Shown here: piece by piece, positions 1 through 8,218 of the stretch
Layout: every line of letters begins with the position of its first letter
Position numbering within the stretch: the stretch's first letter is position 1
Source: Brevundimonas sp. MF30-B
GTDB taxonomy: Bacteria > Pseudomonadota > Alphaproteobacteria > Caulobacterales > Caulobacteraceae
Assembly (NCBI RefSeq): GCF_004683885.1
Contig: NZ_CP038440.1
Location: forward strand, 2,700,001-2,764,000
DNA: 64,000 nucleotides
Direction: 5' to 3'
Notes under the pieces: generated by a model
Databases searched by the model: none
Seen by the model: the letters and a program-made list of their open reading frames with translations, nothing else
What the model was told of the DNA's origin: nothing
Position numbers and translations under genes: made by a program

Positions 1-452
1 CCTGGCCGCGCGACCGGGCGCTGGGCGCGCGTTTCAACGGCTCGGACTGGGTCGACCAGGGCATCACGGACGATGAGGTCCAGGCCTTCGCCCGCGCCCT
101 GCACGCGATGGGCTACGACTATCTGCACCTGTCCAGCGGCGGCAATGTCGCCACGGCGCAGATTCCGGGGCGCGAGCCGGGCTATCAGCTGCCCTTCGCC
201 GAGGGGGTGAAGCAGGCCGTGCCCGAGGCGACCGTCGTGGCCGTCGGCATGATCGCCGATCCGCATCAGGCCGAGGCGGTGCTGCAGGCGGGTCAGGCCG
301 ACATGGTCGCCCTGGCCCGCGCCCTGCTGGATGATGCGAACTGGGGCCACCACGCGGCCGTCGCCCTGGGGGCGGACGAAGGCCTGCCGCGTCAGTACCA
401 GATGGCGTCGCAGAAAATCTGGCCGGGCTACGCCCTGGCCCACAAGGGCTGA
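1..452 (+). CDS. Old Yellow Enzyme family NADH:flavin oxidoreductase, C-terminal part
   Basis: Only the last 150 codons are present; the reading frame is open from base 3 and the N-terminus lies before the window. The visible part is the C-terminal half of an FMN-binding (beta/alpha)8 barrel. It shows the HLSSGG segment, the PFAEGVK strand-helix element, the VAVGMI strand typical of the FMN phosphate-binding region, and the QADMVALARALLDD segment in which the arginine contacts FMN phosphate. It ends in the W-x-x-(H)-A region and Q-Y motif usual for YqjM-type (class III) ene-reductases. These enzymes reduce activated C=C bonds with NAD(P)H in the cytoplasm. The substrate cannot be told from this fragment. 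Confidence 0.85.
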   Translation, partial: WPRDRALGARFNGSDWVDQGITDDEVQAFARALHAMGYDYLHLSSGGNVATAQIPGREPGYQLPFAEGVKQAVPEATVVAVGMIADPHQAEAVLQAGQADMVALARALLDDANWGHHAAVALGADEGLPRQYQMASQKIWPGYALAHKG

Positions 453-462
453 CGCCGGCGCG

Positions 463-852
463 TCAGCCTTGCGGCGGCAGCTGGTAGGGGTTCTGCACCG
501 TCACCGACGAGCCTGGGCGCAGGCCCAGCTCGTCGAACGACCACTGCAGCTGGACGCCGTCGCGCAGCGGCTTGTCGCACCGGTCTTCCTCGAGCCGGCG
601 CAGGGTGATGACCACCTCCCCGCCGACGCGGCGCACCATCGGCGTCACGTCCTGCTTGGACGTGCAGCCGTTCGAGCTGACCCAGAAGACGGCCTGGTCA
701 CGCGTGATGGCGGCGGCGTGGATGGGCTCGACCTGCCCGGGCATGACGGCGGGCGCAGACGCCTCGACGGGCTCCGATCCGAGCGGCAGATGGCTGCAGG
801 CGCCCAGGGCCGCAAAGACGGCGACGACGCCCAGCGTATGAATGCGGCTCAT
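463..852 (-). CDS. Small predicted lipoprotein of unknown function
   Basis: This is a 129-residue protein with a classic lipoprotein signal: a short basic start, a hydrophobic run and the lipobox LGAC with the acylated cysteine at residue 19. The start at 852 is chosen over an upstream ATG at 924 because it directly precedes the signal peptide and has GGAAGGA about seven bases upstream. The mature part has two further cysteines (NGCTSK and DRCDKP) that could form a disulfide in the periplasm. I do not recognise the family. It stands alone, convergent with the reductase before it. Confidence 0.7.
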   Translation of the reverse strand: MSRIHTLGVVAVFAALGACSHLPLGSEPVEASAPAVMPGQVEPIHAAAITRDQAVFWVSSNGCTSKQDVTPMVRRVGGEVVITLRRLEEDRCDKPLRDGVQLQWSFDELGLRPGSSVTVQNPYQLPPQG

Positions 853-941
853 GGCCCGGTTCCTTCCGGCAAGGCGTTCACTATGCCTCATTTCGGTCGC
901 CGCCGCACCCCTTGAGCGCCTCAACTGGCGTTACGGCATAA

Positions 942-970
942 CAAAAAGGCTCCAGGTTTCCCCGGAGCCT
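942..970 (-). terminator. Rho-independent terminator of rpsD
   Basis: Read on the minus strand, a 7-bp stem AGGCTCC/GGAGCCT with a 10-base loop is followed by TTTTTGTT. It lies 26 bases past the rpsD stop. Confidence 0.8.
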
Positions 971-995
971 CGTTGTCTGATTTCAAGCCGTCGGC

Positions 996-1613
996 TTAGG
1001 ACGAGTAGTATTCCACGACCAGGTTCGGCTCCATCTTCACCGGGAACGGCACGTCGGCCAGTTCCGGGACGCGAACGTAGCGAACCGAGAAGCCGCGGTC
1101 ACCCAGCTCGAGGTAATCCGGCACGTCGCGTTCCGACGACTGCTGGGCTTCCAGGACCAGGGCCATGTTGCGGCTCTTTTCCTTGACCTCGATGACCTGG
1201 CCCGGCTTCACGCGGTACGAGCCGATGTCGACCTTCTTGCCGTCGACGGTCACGTGGCCGTGGCTGACGAACTGGCGAGCGGCCCAGACGGTTGGGACGA
1301 ACTTGGCGCGATAGACGATCGCGTCCAGGCGCGATTCCAGCAGGCCGATCAGGTTCTCGGAGCTGTTGCCCTTGCGGCGGGCGGCTTCGGCGTAGGTGGC
1401 CGAGAACTGCTTCTCGGTGATGTTGCCGTAGTAGCCCTTCAGCTTCTGCTTGGCCTTCAGCTGCAGGCCGAAGTCCGAGACCTTCTGCTTGCGGCGCTGG
1501 CCGTGCTGGCCGGGGCCGTAGGAGCGCTTGTTGACCGGGGACTTGGAGCGACCCCACAGGTTTTCACCCATGGCGCGGTCGATTTTGTACTTGGCGCTGT
1601 GGCGCTTGGACAT
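996..1613 (-). CDS. rpsD: 30S ribosomal protein S4
   Basis: The 205-residue product is the small-subunit protein S4, a primary 16S rRNA binder that nucleates assembly of the 30S body. The N-terminal region carries the GPGQHGQRR stretch. The S4 RNA-binding domain is at roughly residues 95-155 (LLESRLD, then [14 protein letters not shown]). The protein ends in the usual VVEYYSS. It is of the cysteine-free type, without the N-terminal zinc site of some S4 proteins. The gene stands alone, as is usual in Caulobacterales, rather than in the alpha operon. Confidence 0.97.
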   Translation of the reverse strand: MSKRHSAKYKIDRAMGENLWGRSKSPVNKRSYGPGQHGQRRKQKVSDFGLQLKAKQKLKGYYGNITEKQFSATYAEAARRKGNSSENLIGLLESRLDAIVYRAKFVPTVWAARQFVSHGHVTVDGKKVDIGSYRVKPGQVIEVKEKSRNMALVLEAQQSSERDVPDYLELGDRGFSVRYVRVPELADVPFPVKMEPNLVVEYYSS

Positions 1614-1817
1614 TCTATTCTCTTTTCACTGATGCGGCCCGGTCCCTCCCCGAATGGAGAGACGATCTCAACGGCGGTCCACGCATCGTCCGTGTTAATC
1701 CGCGCTTCCGGCCGAGGCTGGAGGCGTGAAGGGCGCGCTTATGGCGGCGGGCGGCGACTGAGTCAATGTCGCAGCCCCCTTGCCCGAGCGCCATTCAATG
1801 GCCTAAGCGCCGCCGTG

Positions 1818-2210
1818 ATGACCCGCAGCCGTTGCGAGACATGGTCGACCGCAAAGTCGCTGGCCTTCCTGGCCGCCGTCTTCGCCATGACGCTCGCCGT
1901 TCTGCTGCCCACGGCCGCCGCCGCGGCGCGCGGCCCGGGCGAGGCGGTCATCCTGTGTTCGGGCGACCAACTCCAGGTCGTCTATGTCGGCGGTCACGCC
2001 GAGAAGAAGTCGGACCACGACCAGCCTGTCCAGTGCGCCCAGTGCATTCTGCACGCCCAGGCCGCTCTGCCGGCCGGCCCCGGGCCGGCCCCTGCCCCGC
2101 GCATCCGCACCCCGTCGGCCCAGCCCGCGCCCCTGTGGGCCGAGCGCCGCCTGCCGCCGTCGACCGCCCCGCCGCGCCCGCCCTCCACCGCCCCGCCCCT
2201 GACCGTCTGA
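1818..2210 (+). CDS. DUF2946 family exported protein
   Basis: This protein of about 130 residues has an N-terminal hydrophobic segment (LAFLAAVFAMTLAVLLPTAAAA), a cysteine (ILCSGD), a His/Asp-rich stretch and the pair QCAQCILHA. That layout matches DUF2946, a small family found beside TonB receptors and PepSY proteins in metal-homeostasis loci. The tail is rich in proline. The start at 1818 is chosen because it precedes the hydrophobic segment; the open frame continues far upstream across rpsD by chance. It lies 58 bases before the TonB receptor on the same strand, so the three genes to 5707 are likely one operon. A metal-binding role for the Cys/His residues is inference. Confidence 0.7.
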   Translation: MTRSRCETWSTAKSLAFLAAVFAMTLAVLLPTAAAAARGPGEAVILCSGDQLQVVYVGGHAEKKSDHDQPVQCAQCILHAQAALPAGPGPAPAPRIRTPSAQPAPLWAERRLPPSTAPPRPPSTAPPLTV

Positions 2211-2268
2211 CGCGCGCCCGCGCGGCCTATCCGGCTGCGCTTCATCCGTTTCAGACTTCAGGACATCC

Positions 2269-4329
2269 ATGTCTTCCAGAACCTGCGCGGCGCCGATGGC
2301 GCTGCTGGCCGCCGCCTGCGCGGCCGCCCCCGCCTTCGCCCAGAGCGCCGATCAGACCGTCACCACGGTCGACAGCATCATCGTCACCGGAACCCGCAAC
2401 CCCGATGAACCAGCCGTGGTGGCCGAGGCCCGCGCCCGCCTGTCGCGCACCCCCGGCGCCGTCGCCGTCGTCTCTGCCGAGAGCTATGAGGACCGCTACG
2501 CCTCAGCCCTGTCCGACACCCTGCGCGCCGTGCCCGGCGTCTTCGCCCAGCGGCGGTGGGGCGAAGAGGTCCGCCTGTCGATCCGCGGCTCGGGCATCGG
2601 CCAGTCGCTGCACCTGCGCGGCGTGCTGCTGGCCCAGGACGGCGTGCCGATCAACGGCCCTGACGGGTTTGGCGACTTCCAGGAGCTGGACCCGCTGATC
2701 GCGCGCTACGCCGAGGTCTACAAGGGCGGCAACGCCCTGCGCTTCGGCGGCGCGGCCCTGGGCGGCGCCATCAACATTCTGACGCCCACGGGCCGGAACA
2801 CCCCGTTCGACAATCTGCTGCGGCTCGAGGCCGGCTCTTTCGCCACGCGGCGGGCTCATCTGGCCATGGCGCGCGAACAAGGGGACTGGGACGTCTACGC
2901 CGCCGGCACCTGGGCCGGCAGCGACGGCTTTCTCGATCACCAGGACGCCGACAGCAAGCGCCTGACGCTCAGCGTCGGCCGTCAGTTCGGCCAGGATCGG
3001 GAAGTCCGCCTGATCGTCCAGGCCAACGACCTGGACCTCGACATCTCCGGCACGCAGTCGCTCGACAAGGCGTTGAACCGGCCGCGCGATCCGGATCCTG
3101 ATGTGCGCCGGCTCGACTACGGCCGCGACGTCGATTCGGTTCGTGTGACGGCCCAGACCCGCTGGCGGCTGAGCGACGGCCTGGTGTTCGAGGGCGGCGC
3201 CTATATCGCGGACAAGCGGCTCTATCACCCGGTGCCCGTGGTGCTTCAGAACGACTACCGTTTCTGGGGCGGCTTCGGGCGGCTGGACTGGAACGGGCAG
3301 GTCGCCGGCCTGCGCGCTGACGCCTTCGCCGGCGCCTATTTCCGCACGGGCGACAATGACAGCTCGGTGTTCCTGAACGTCGGAGGGGGCAACCCCGGCT
3401 TCCGCATCGGCGACACCCTGCAGACTGCGACCGGCGTCGACGTGTTCGCCGAAGGCCGCCTGTTCGTCACCAACAATCTGGCTGTCATCGGCGGCGGGTC
3501 GTGGGGCCGGGCCGAGCGCGATGTGGATAACCGGCTTGCGCCCGCCAACAGCGCCAACCGGGACTACGACTGGTTCGCGCCCCGCGTCGGCCTGTTGTGG
3601 GAAGAGGCGGACGGCTCGCAGATCTACGCCAATGTGACCCGTTCGGTGGAGCCGCCGACCTTCCTGGAGCTGGTTCAGAGCCCCGTGCCGCAGTTCGTCG
3701 ATCTGGACGCGCAAAAGGCCTGGACCGCCGAGATCGGCGCGCGGGGCCAGCGCGGGCCGTTCCGCTACGACATCGCGGCCTATCGCGCTCACATCAAGGG
3801 CGAGCTGCTGAACTACGTCGTCATCCCGGACGTGCCCCCGCTCAGCTTCAACGCCCAGGACACCGTGCACCAGGGGATCGAGGCCGGTCTGGACTGGCGG
3901 CTGGTGGAGGGCGGCGCGGGCCGTCTGACGCTGCGCCAGACGTGGACGTGGTCGGACTTTTTCTTCGACGGCGATGCGGTCTATGGCGACAACCGCCTGC
4001 CCATCATCCCCGAGCACGCCTATCGCGCCGAGCTGAAGTTCGAGCACGCGGCCGGCTGGTTCGTCGCCCCGTCGATCGAGTGGGTCCCGCGGTCTGTCTT
4101 CGTCGATTACGCCAATACGCTGAAGTATCCCGGCTACACGGCCGTGTCGCTGAATGCGGGTGTCGATCTGAACGACGGGCTGTCGCTGTTCGCGGACCTG
4201 CGCAACCTGACGGACGAGCGCTACGTCTCCAACGCCAATGCGGTGGGCGACGCCCGCAGGGACTCGACCAATGTCTTCACCCCCGGCGAAGGCCGCGCGG
4301 CCTACGTCGGCCTGCGTCTGAAATACTGA
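2269..4329 (+). CDS. TonB-dependent outer-membrane receptor (siderophore/metal type)
   Basis: A 686-residue TonB-dependent receptor that imports a metal chelate across the outer membrane using the proton-motive force relayed by TonB-ExbBD. A signal peptide ends at AFAQ (residue 25). A TonB-box-like segment follows at about residues 35-43 (DSIIVTGTR), then the plug domain (SDTLRAVPGVFAQ, LSIRGSGIG, GVPINGPDGF, GGAALGGAINI) and a 22-strand barrel ending in the aromatic LRLKY. The next gene is a PepSY membrane protein, the usual partner in iron or copper-regulated receptor loci. The ligand cannot be assigned. The stop overlaps the ATG of a 15-codon ORF (TGATG). Confidence 0.92.
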   Translation: MSSRTCAAPMALLAAACAAAPAFAQSADQTVTTVDSIIVTGTRNPDEPAVVAEARARLSRTPGAVAVVSAESYEDRYASALSDTLRAVPGVFAQRRWGEEVRLSIRGSGIGQSLHLRGVLLAQDGVPINGPDGFGDFQELDPLIARYAEVYKGGNALRFGGAALGGAINILTPTGRNTPFDNLLRLEAGSFATRRAHLAMAREQGDWDVYAAGTWAGSDGFLDHQDADSKRLTLSVGRQFGQDREVRLIVQANDLDLDISGTQSLDKALNRPRDPDPDVRRLDYGRDVDSVRVTAQTRWRLSDGLVFEGGAYIADKRLYHPVPVVLQNDYRFWGGFGRLDWNGQVAGLRADAFAGAYFRTGDNDSSVFLNVGGGNPGFRIGDTLQTATGVDVFAEGRLFVTNNLAVIGGGSWGRAERDVDNRLAPANSANRDYDWFAPRVGLLWEEADGSQIYANVTRSVEPPTFLELVQSPVPQFVDLDAQKAWTAEIGARGQRGPFRYDIAAYRAHIKGELLNYVVIPDVPPLSFNAQDTVHQGIEAGLDWRLVEGGAGRLTLRQTWTWSDFFFDGDAVYGDNRLPIIPEHAYRAELKFEHAAGWFVAPSIEWVPRSVFVDYANTLKYPGYTAVSLNAGVDLNDGLSLFADLRNLTDERYVSNANAVGDARRDSTNVFTPGEGRAAYVGLRLKY

Positions 4330-4376
4330 TGGAAAGGAGCCGGGGCGGCCTTGGCCGTCCCGGCGTCGTCACATGA
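4329..4376 (+). CDS. 15-codon coupling mini-ORF between receptor and PepSY gene
   Basis: The receptor stop and this ORF's start share TGATG. Its own TGA overlaps the ATG of the PepSY gene as ATGA. The predicted peptide (MERSRGGLGRPGVVT) has no obvious function, so a role in handing ribosomes from the receptor to the PepSY gene is more likely than a peptide product. Whether it is translated is unproven. Confidence 0.35.
   Translation: MERSRGGLGRPGVVT
4339..4364 (+). promoter_or_regulatory. Strong intercistronic hairpin
   Basis: A 12-bp stem (one G-T wobble) closes a TT loop. It sits between a Shine-Dalgarno-like GGAAAGGAG (4331-4339) and the PepSY ATG at 4373. No T-tract follows, so it is not a simple terminator. 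Folding would bring the GGAAAGGAG close to the ATG. Confidence 0.5.
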
Positions 4377-5707
4377 GCCAGACTCCTTCCAAGCCCGCCC
4401 GAAACGGTCTGTCGGACGCCTATCGCGCCGTCTGGCGGTGGCATTTCTACGCCGGCCTGTTCGTCATGCCGGTGCTGATGCTGATGGCCCTGACCGGGGC
4501 GATGTATCTGTTCAAGCCCGAGATCGAGGACGCGGTCTATCGCGACATGGCGGTGGTCCAGCCGGCCGCGCGCACCGTGTCGCCCGACCGCTGGGTGGCC
4601 TCGGCCGAGCGCAACGGCGGCACAGCCTCGTCCGTGCTGGTCTCGGACAGGCCCGACCGTGCGGTGCGGGTGACGGTGCGTCAGGACGGCGAAAGCCGCA
4701 TCGCCTTCGTCGACCCCTACACCGCCGCCCTGAACGGAACGGTTCAGGGCGAGGGCGTCATGGGCGTGGTCCAGGGCCTGCACAGCCTGACCCTGCTGGG
4801 CAAGCCGTTCAACATCCTGGTCGAGATCGTGGCCGGCTGGGCCGTCATCCTGGTCGCGACGGGCATATTCCTGTGGTGGCCGCGACGGCGCGATGCGGCG
4901 GTGGCCGTGCCCCGCGCGGGCGATCCGGCCCGCCGACCCTTTTGGCGCGATCTGCACGCCGTGACGGGCCTGTACGCCGGCGGCGTCATCGTCTTCCTGG
5001 CGCTGACGGGCATGCCTTGGTCGGCGGTCTGGGGCGACAAGTTCCTGAACGTCGTGCGCGAAAGCGGCCTGGGCCGTCCCGCCGCGCCGCCGGCCGCCAG
5101 CCCCTGGGCGCACGGCGAGGGCCACGACGCCCCGGCCGGTGTCGGCTGGACCATGGAAAACGCGGTGATGCACGCCAATGGCGACCACTCGGGCCACGTC
5201 ATGCCCAGCCTGTCGCGCGTGATCCGCACCGCGCGAGCCGAGGACGTGCCTCTGCCCTACACCGTCTCGATCCCGTCGGACCCGACCCTGGCCTACACCG
5301 TGGCGCACGCCGCCGTGCGGGCCGAGGACGCGCGCAGCCTGTATGTCGACGGCGTCACCGGCGAGGTGAAGGCCGACATTCGCTGGAGCCAGTTCGGCGT
5401 CGGCGCCAAGGCCTTTGAGTGGGGCATCGCCGTGCACCAGGGCACGCAGTACGGCTGGGCGAACCGGATCGTCATGCTGTCGGGCTGCATCGCCGTCTGG
5501 CTGCTGGGCATCAGCGGTCTGATCATGTGGTGGAAGCGTCGCCCGGCGCGCAGCGGCCTCGGCGCGCCGACGGCTCCGCCCGGACCAAGGGCGCGGGCGG
5601 CGGTGCTGGGCATCGTGCTGCCGCTGGCGGTGCTGTTTCCCCTGACAGGCCTCAGCCTGGTTGCGGCGCTGGCCCTGGACTGGACGATCCGGCGCGTGCG
5701 CCGCTGA
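4373..5707 (+). CDS. PepSY-associated transmembrane protein (iron-regulated membrane protein family)
   Basis: The 444-residue protein has the layout of PepSY_TM (PiuB-like) proteins: an N-terminal helix after WRWHFYAGLFVMP, a periplasmic PepSY domain (about residues 60-130), a second helix ending in FLWWPRRR, a third after FWRDLHAVTGLYAGG, a second periplasmic region with several His residues (HGEGHDAP, HANGDHSGH), and a final TM pair around LSGCIAVWLLGISGLIMWWKRR and the C-terminus. Conserved His residues in the helices (WHF, LHSLT, LHAVTG, AVHQG) suggest haem or metal binding. Such proteins reduce or release metal from siderophores at the inner membrane. This fits its place behind a TonB receptor. 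Confidence 0.88.
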   Translation: MSQTPSKPARNGLSDAYRAVWRWHFYAGLFVMPVLMLMALTGAMYLFKPEIEDAVYRDMAVVQPAARTVSPDRWVASAERNGGTASSVLVSDRPDRAVRVTVRQDGESRIAFVDPYTAALNGTVQGEGVMGVVQGLHSLTLLGKPFNILVEIVAGWAVILVATGIFLWWPRRRDAAVAVPRAGDPARRPFWRDLHAVTGLYAGGVIVFLALTGMPWSAVWGDKFLNVVRESGLGRPAAPPAASPWAHGEGHDAPAGVGWTMENAVMHANGDHSGHVMPSLSRVIRTARAEDVPLPYTVSIPSDPTLAYTVAHAAVRAEDARSLYVDGVTGEVKADIRWSQFGVGAKAFEWGIAVHQGTQYGWANRIVMLSGCIAVWLLGISGLIMWWKRRPARSGLGAPTAPPGPRARAAVLGIVLPLAVLFPLTGLSLVAALALDWTIRRVRR

Positions 5708-5711
5708 CGGC

Positions 5712-8081
5712 TCAGGCGGCGGCGCGCGCCGGCAGGACCTCTTCGATCAAGGTCCGGCCCCGGTGCGCGTCGGCCGTCGGCCGACCCAGCAGATAGCCCT
5801 GGGCCTCGTCGCAGCCCTGTCCGCGCAGGAAGTCGAGTTGGCTTTCGGTCTCGACCCCCTCGGCCAGGACCGGAATCTCCAGGCTTTCGCCCAAGGCCAG
5901 GACGGCGCGGATGATGGCCCGGGCCTGCTCGTCGCCTTCCAGCTCGGGCATGAAGGAGCGATCCAGCTTGATCTTGTCGAACGGGAAGGCGCGCAGGGTC
6001 GACAGGGACGAATAGCCGGTGCCGAAGTCGTCCATGGCGATGGTCACGCCCAGCGCCTTGAGCTGGCGCAGCACATGGGTGGTGCGGGCCAGATCGGCGA
6101 TCATGGCGGTTTCGGTGATCTCCAGCTCCAGCCGGCTGGGCGACAGGCCGGTCTCGACCAGGATCTGATGCACCAGGCGCGGCAGGTCGACGTGCGACAG
6201 CTGCACCGGCGACAGGTTCACCGCGATCTTGTGCGGCTCGGTCCAGGTGGCGGCCTCGACGCAGGCGTGGCGCAGCACCCATTCGCCGATCGGCAGGATC
6301 AGGCCGGTCTCTTCGGCCAGGGGAATGAACTCCGCCGGCGAAACCTGAACCCCGTCCTCGCGCCGCCAGCGCAGCAACACTTCGAAGCCGGTCAGGCGGC
6401 CCGTGCGCAGCGAGGCCTGCATCTGATAGTGCAGTTCGAACTGGTCGTTATCCAGCGCCTCCCGCAGCTCCTGGGCCATGCGACGGCGGCGGCGCACCGC
6501 GTCGTCCATCGCCTCTTCATAGAAGCAGACATCCTGGGCCAGCGAGGCCTTGGCGCGGTACATGGCCAGGTCGGCGTTGTTGATCAGGGCCGAGGCCGCG
6601 CGGGCGTCCTCGGGCCACATGGCGATGCCGATGGCGGCCCCGCAGGCGATCTCGGCGTGGCCCAGGTCCAGCGGCGTCATGATGGCGGCGCGCAGGCGCT
6701 CGGCGGCCTCCATGGCCTCCAGCCGGCTCGACACGGGGGTCAGGCCGATGAACTCGTCGCCGCCCAGCCGCGCCACGAAGTCGCCCGGGTCGCGCGTGTC
6801 GAACATCCGGCGCGCGACATGGACCAGCAGGTCGTCGCCCACGGCGTGGCCGTGCACGTCATTGACCTCCTTGAACCGGGTCAGGTCGATCGAGAAAAGG
6901 GCGAAGCCCTGCGCCTCGTCCGCCTGTTCGATCTGGGCGTCCAGCGCCTCCAGGAAGGCGGCGCGGTTGGGCAGACCGGTCAGGCTGTCGGTGGTCGCCA
7001 GACGCGTGATGCGACGCTCCTGCTCCTGACGCGCGCGCAGGTCGCGCACGGCGAAGATGCGATAGTGGCCGTCGCCGTCCTCGCGCCGCGCGCGGCGCAC
7101 CAGGACTTCGACCGGCACCGACGCGCCCTGGATCGGGCGGACCTGGCTCTCGACCAGCACGCCGCCGTCCAGGGCCTCCGCCTCGGCGATGAAACGTGCG
7201 ACCGGCTGGCCGCTCAGCTCGGCGGCGTCCATGCCGCACAGCTCGCCCATGGCGGCGTTGGCGACCAGCACCTTGCCGTCACCCTCGACCAGCATGCCGT
7301 CGACGCTGCCCTCGATCAGCTGATGCAGGCGTACCCGCGACAGCTGCTGGGTCTGCTCTTCCAGCGCATGGCTGGCGACGGCGGTGCCCAGAATCAGGAA
7401 GCCCACGGCCGCGACGCCCATCGCCAGCAGCGCCTGGGCGGCGTCGGCGTTCAGCGCGCCGTCGGCCGACGCCAGCGGCAGAACCGTCAGGGCGCCCATG
7501 CCGGTGAAGTGCAGGGCCACGATGGTGATCACCAGACCGACGGCCGCCAGCAGCGGCGCGCGCTTATCGTCTTCGCCGGCTCCCAGATGGAAGGCGGCCG
7601 CCCCGCCCAGAACCGCCGCGATCAGCGAAGCGGCGACATAGCCTGGATGCCAGATCAGCAGCGCCTCGGCGGTGAAGGCCGACATGCCGACATAATGCAT
7701 GCCCGCGACCGTCAGGCCGAACATCACGCCGCCCACTGCCGGCGCCAGGCGATGACGGCGCGAGGCCGTCCACATCGCCACGGCGCTGCCAGCCACCGCC
7801 ACCAGCAGCGACAGGCCCGTCATCATCGGCTCATAGGTGGCGGCCACGCCGGGTCGGTAGGCCATCATGGCCACAAAATGGGTGCACCAGATGGTCGCCC
7901 CGCCCGACACCGAAGCCATGAACAGCCAGGCCAGATGCGCGTCGCGCCGGCTGATCAGCACTTTTCTATAAAGCCGCGCCGTAACCAGGCTGCCCGCCGC
8001 GCCGACCAGGGCCGCCAGCAGCGTCAGGAACAGGTCATGCTGCTGGGTCAGGCAATCAATGATGCGCATTGGAGGGGACAC
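5712..8081 (-). CDS. MHYT-PAS-GGDEF-EAL c-di-GMP signalling protein
   Basis: The 789-residue protein has an N-terminal seven-helix MHYT sensor with three signature pairs (THFVAMMAY, MHYVGMSAF, LHFTGMGAL), thought to bind copper or sense a small molecule. A PAS domain follows (about residues 250-350), then GGDEF and EAL domains. The cyclase motif is an intact GGDEF. The EAL side has EVL in the first motif, NLSPVQL, EITE, DDFGTGYSSL, KLD and AEGVE, so the phosphodiesterase residues also look complete. Both activities are possible; which dominates is unknown. The start is GTG at 8081 or ATG at 8069. It converges with the PepSY gene, four bases apart. Confidence 0.93.
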   Translation of the reverse strand: MSPPMRIIDCLTQQHDLFLTLLAALVGAAGSLVTARLYRKVLISRRDAHLAWLFMASVSGGATIWCTHFVAMMAYRPGVAATYEPMMTGLSLLVAVAGSAVAMWTASRRHRLAPAVGGVMFGLTVAGMHYVGMSAFTAEALLIWHPGYVAASLIAAVLGGAAAFHLGAGEDDKRAPLLAAVGLVITIVALHFTGMGALTVLPLASADGALNADAAQALLAMGVAAVGFLILGTAVASHALEEQTQQLSRVRLHQLIEGSVDGMLVEGDGKVLVANAAMGELCGMDAAELSGQPVARFIAEAEALDGGVLVESQVRPIQGASVPVEVLVRRARREDGDGHYRIFAVRDLRARQEQERRITRLATTDSLTGLPNRAAFLEALDAQIEQADEAQGFALFSIDLTRFKEVNDVHGHAVGDDLLVHVARRMFDTRDPGDFVARLGGDEFIGLTPVSSRLEAMEAAERLRAAIMTPLDLGHAEIACGAAIGIAMWPEDARAASALINNADLAMYRAKASLAQDVCFYEEAMDDAVRRRRRMAQELREALDNDQFELHYQMQASLRTGRLTGFEVLLRWRREDGVQVSPAEFIPLAEETGLILPIGEWVLRHACVEAATWTEPHKIAVNLSPVQLSHVDLPRLVHQILVETGLSPSRLELEITETAMIADLARTTHVLRQLKALGVTIAMDDFGTGYSSLSTLRAFPFDKIKLDRSFMPELEGDEQARAIIRAVLALGESLEIPVLAEGVETESQLDFLRGQGCDEAQGYLLGRPTADAHRGRTLIEEVLPARAAA

Positions 8082-8142
8082 GTCCGCAGTTTCGACGACG
8101 GCCTTAGCGCTGCGCCCGTGTCCGGACGGTCAACGGACAGGC

Positions 8143-8157
8143 TTAACCGCCCTTAAC
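8143..8157. promoter_or_regulatory. CtrA-like box upstream of the MHYT-GGDEF-EAL gene
   Basis: TTAA-CCGCCC-TTAAC lies 62-76 bases upstream of the gene start. The cell-cycle regulator CtrA of Caulobacterales binds TTAA-N7-TTAAC; the spacer here is six bases, so the match is imperfect. Confidence 0.35.
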
Positions 8158-8164
8158 GCACGTC

Positions 8165-8193
8165 AAAAAAAAGGTCGGGCGCTGAGCCCGACC
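8165..8193 (-). terminator. Rho-independent terminator of the superoxide dismutase gene
   Basis: On the minus strand the stem GGTCGGGC/GCCCGACC (8 bp, 5-base loop) is followed by eight T. It begins 26 bases after the stop codon. Confidence 0.9.
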
Positions 8194-8218
8194 CCTTTCA
8201 TTCCGCTGGACCGTGCGA

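Noticed and set aside
1614..1817. Search for an S4 autoregulatory leader or other RNA element upstream of rpsD.
   Set aside because: No clear fold or known motif was found in this gap.
5661..8156. A long open frame opposite the MHYT-GGDEF-EAL gene (831 codons).
   Set aside because: It mirrors a clear gene on the other strand; long antisense frames are common in high-GC DNA and this one has no recognisable domain.
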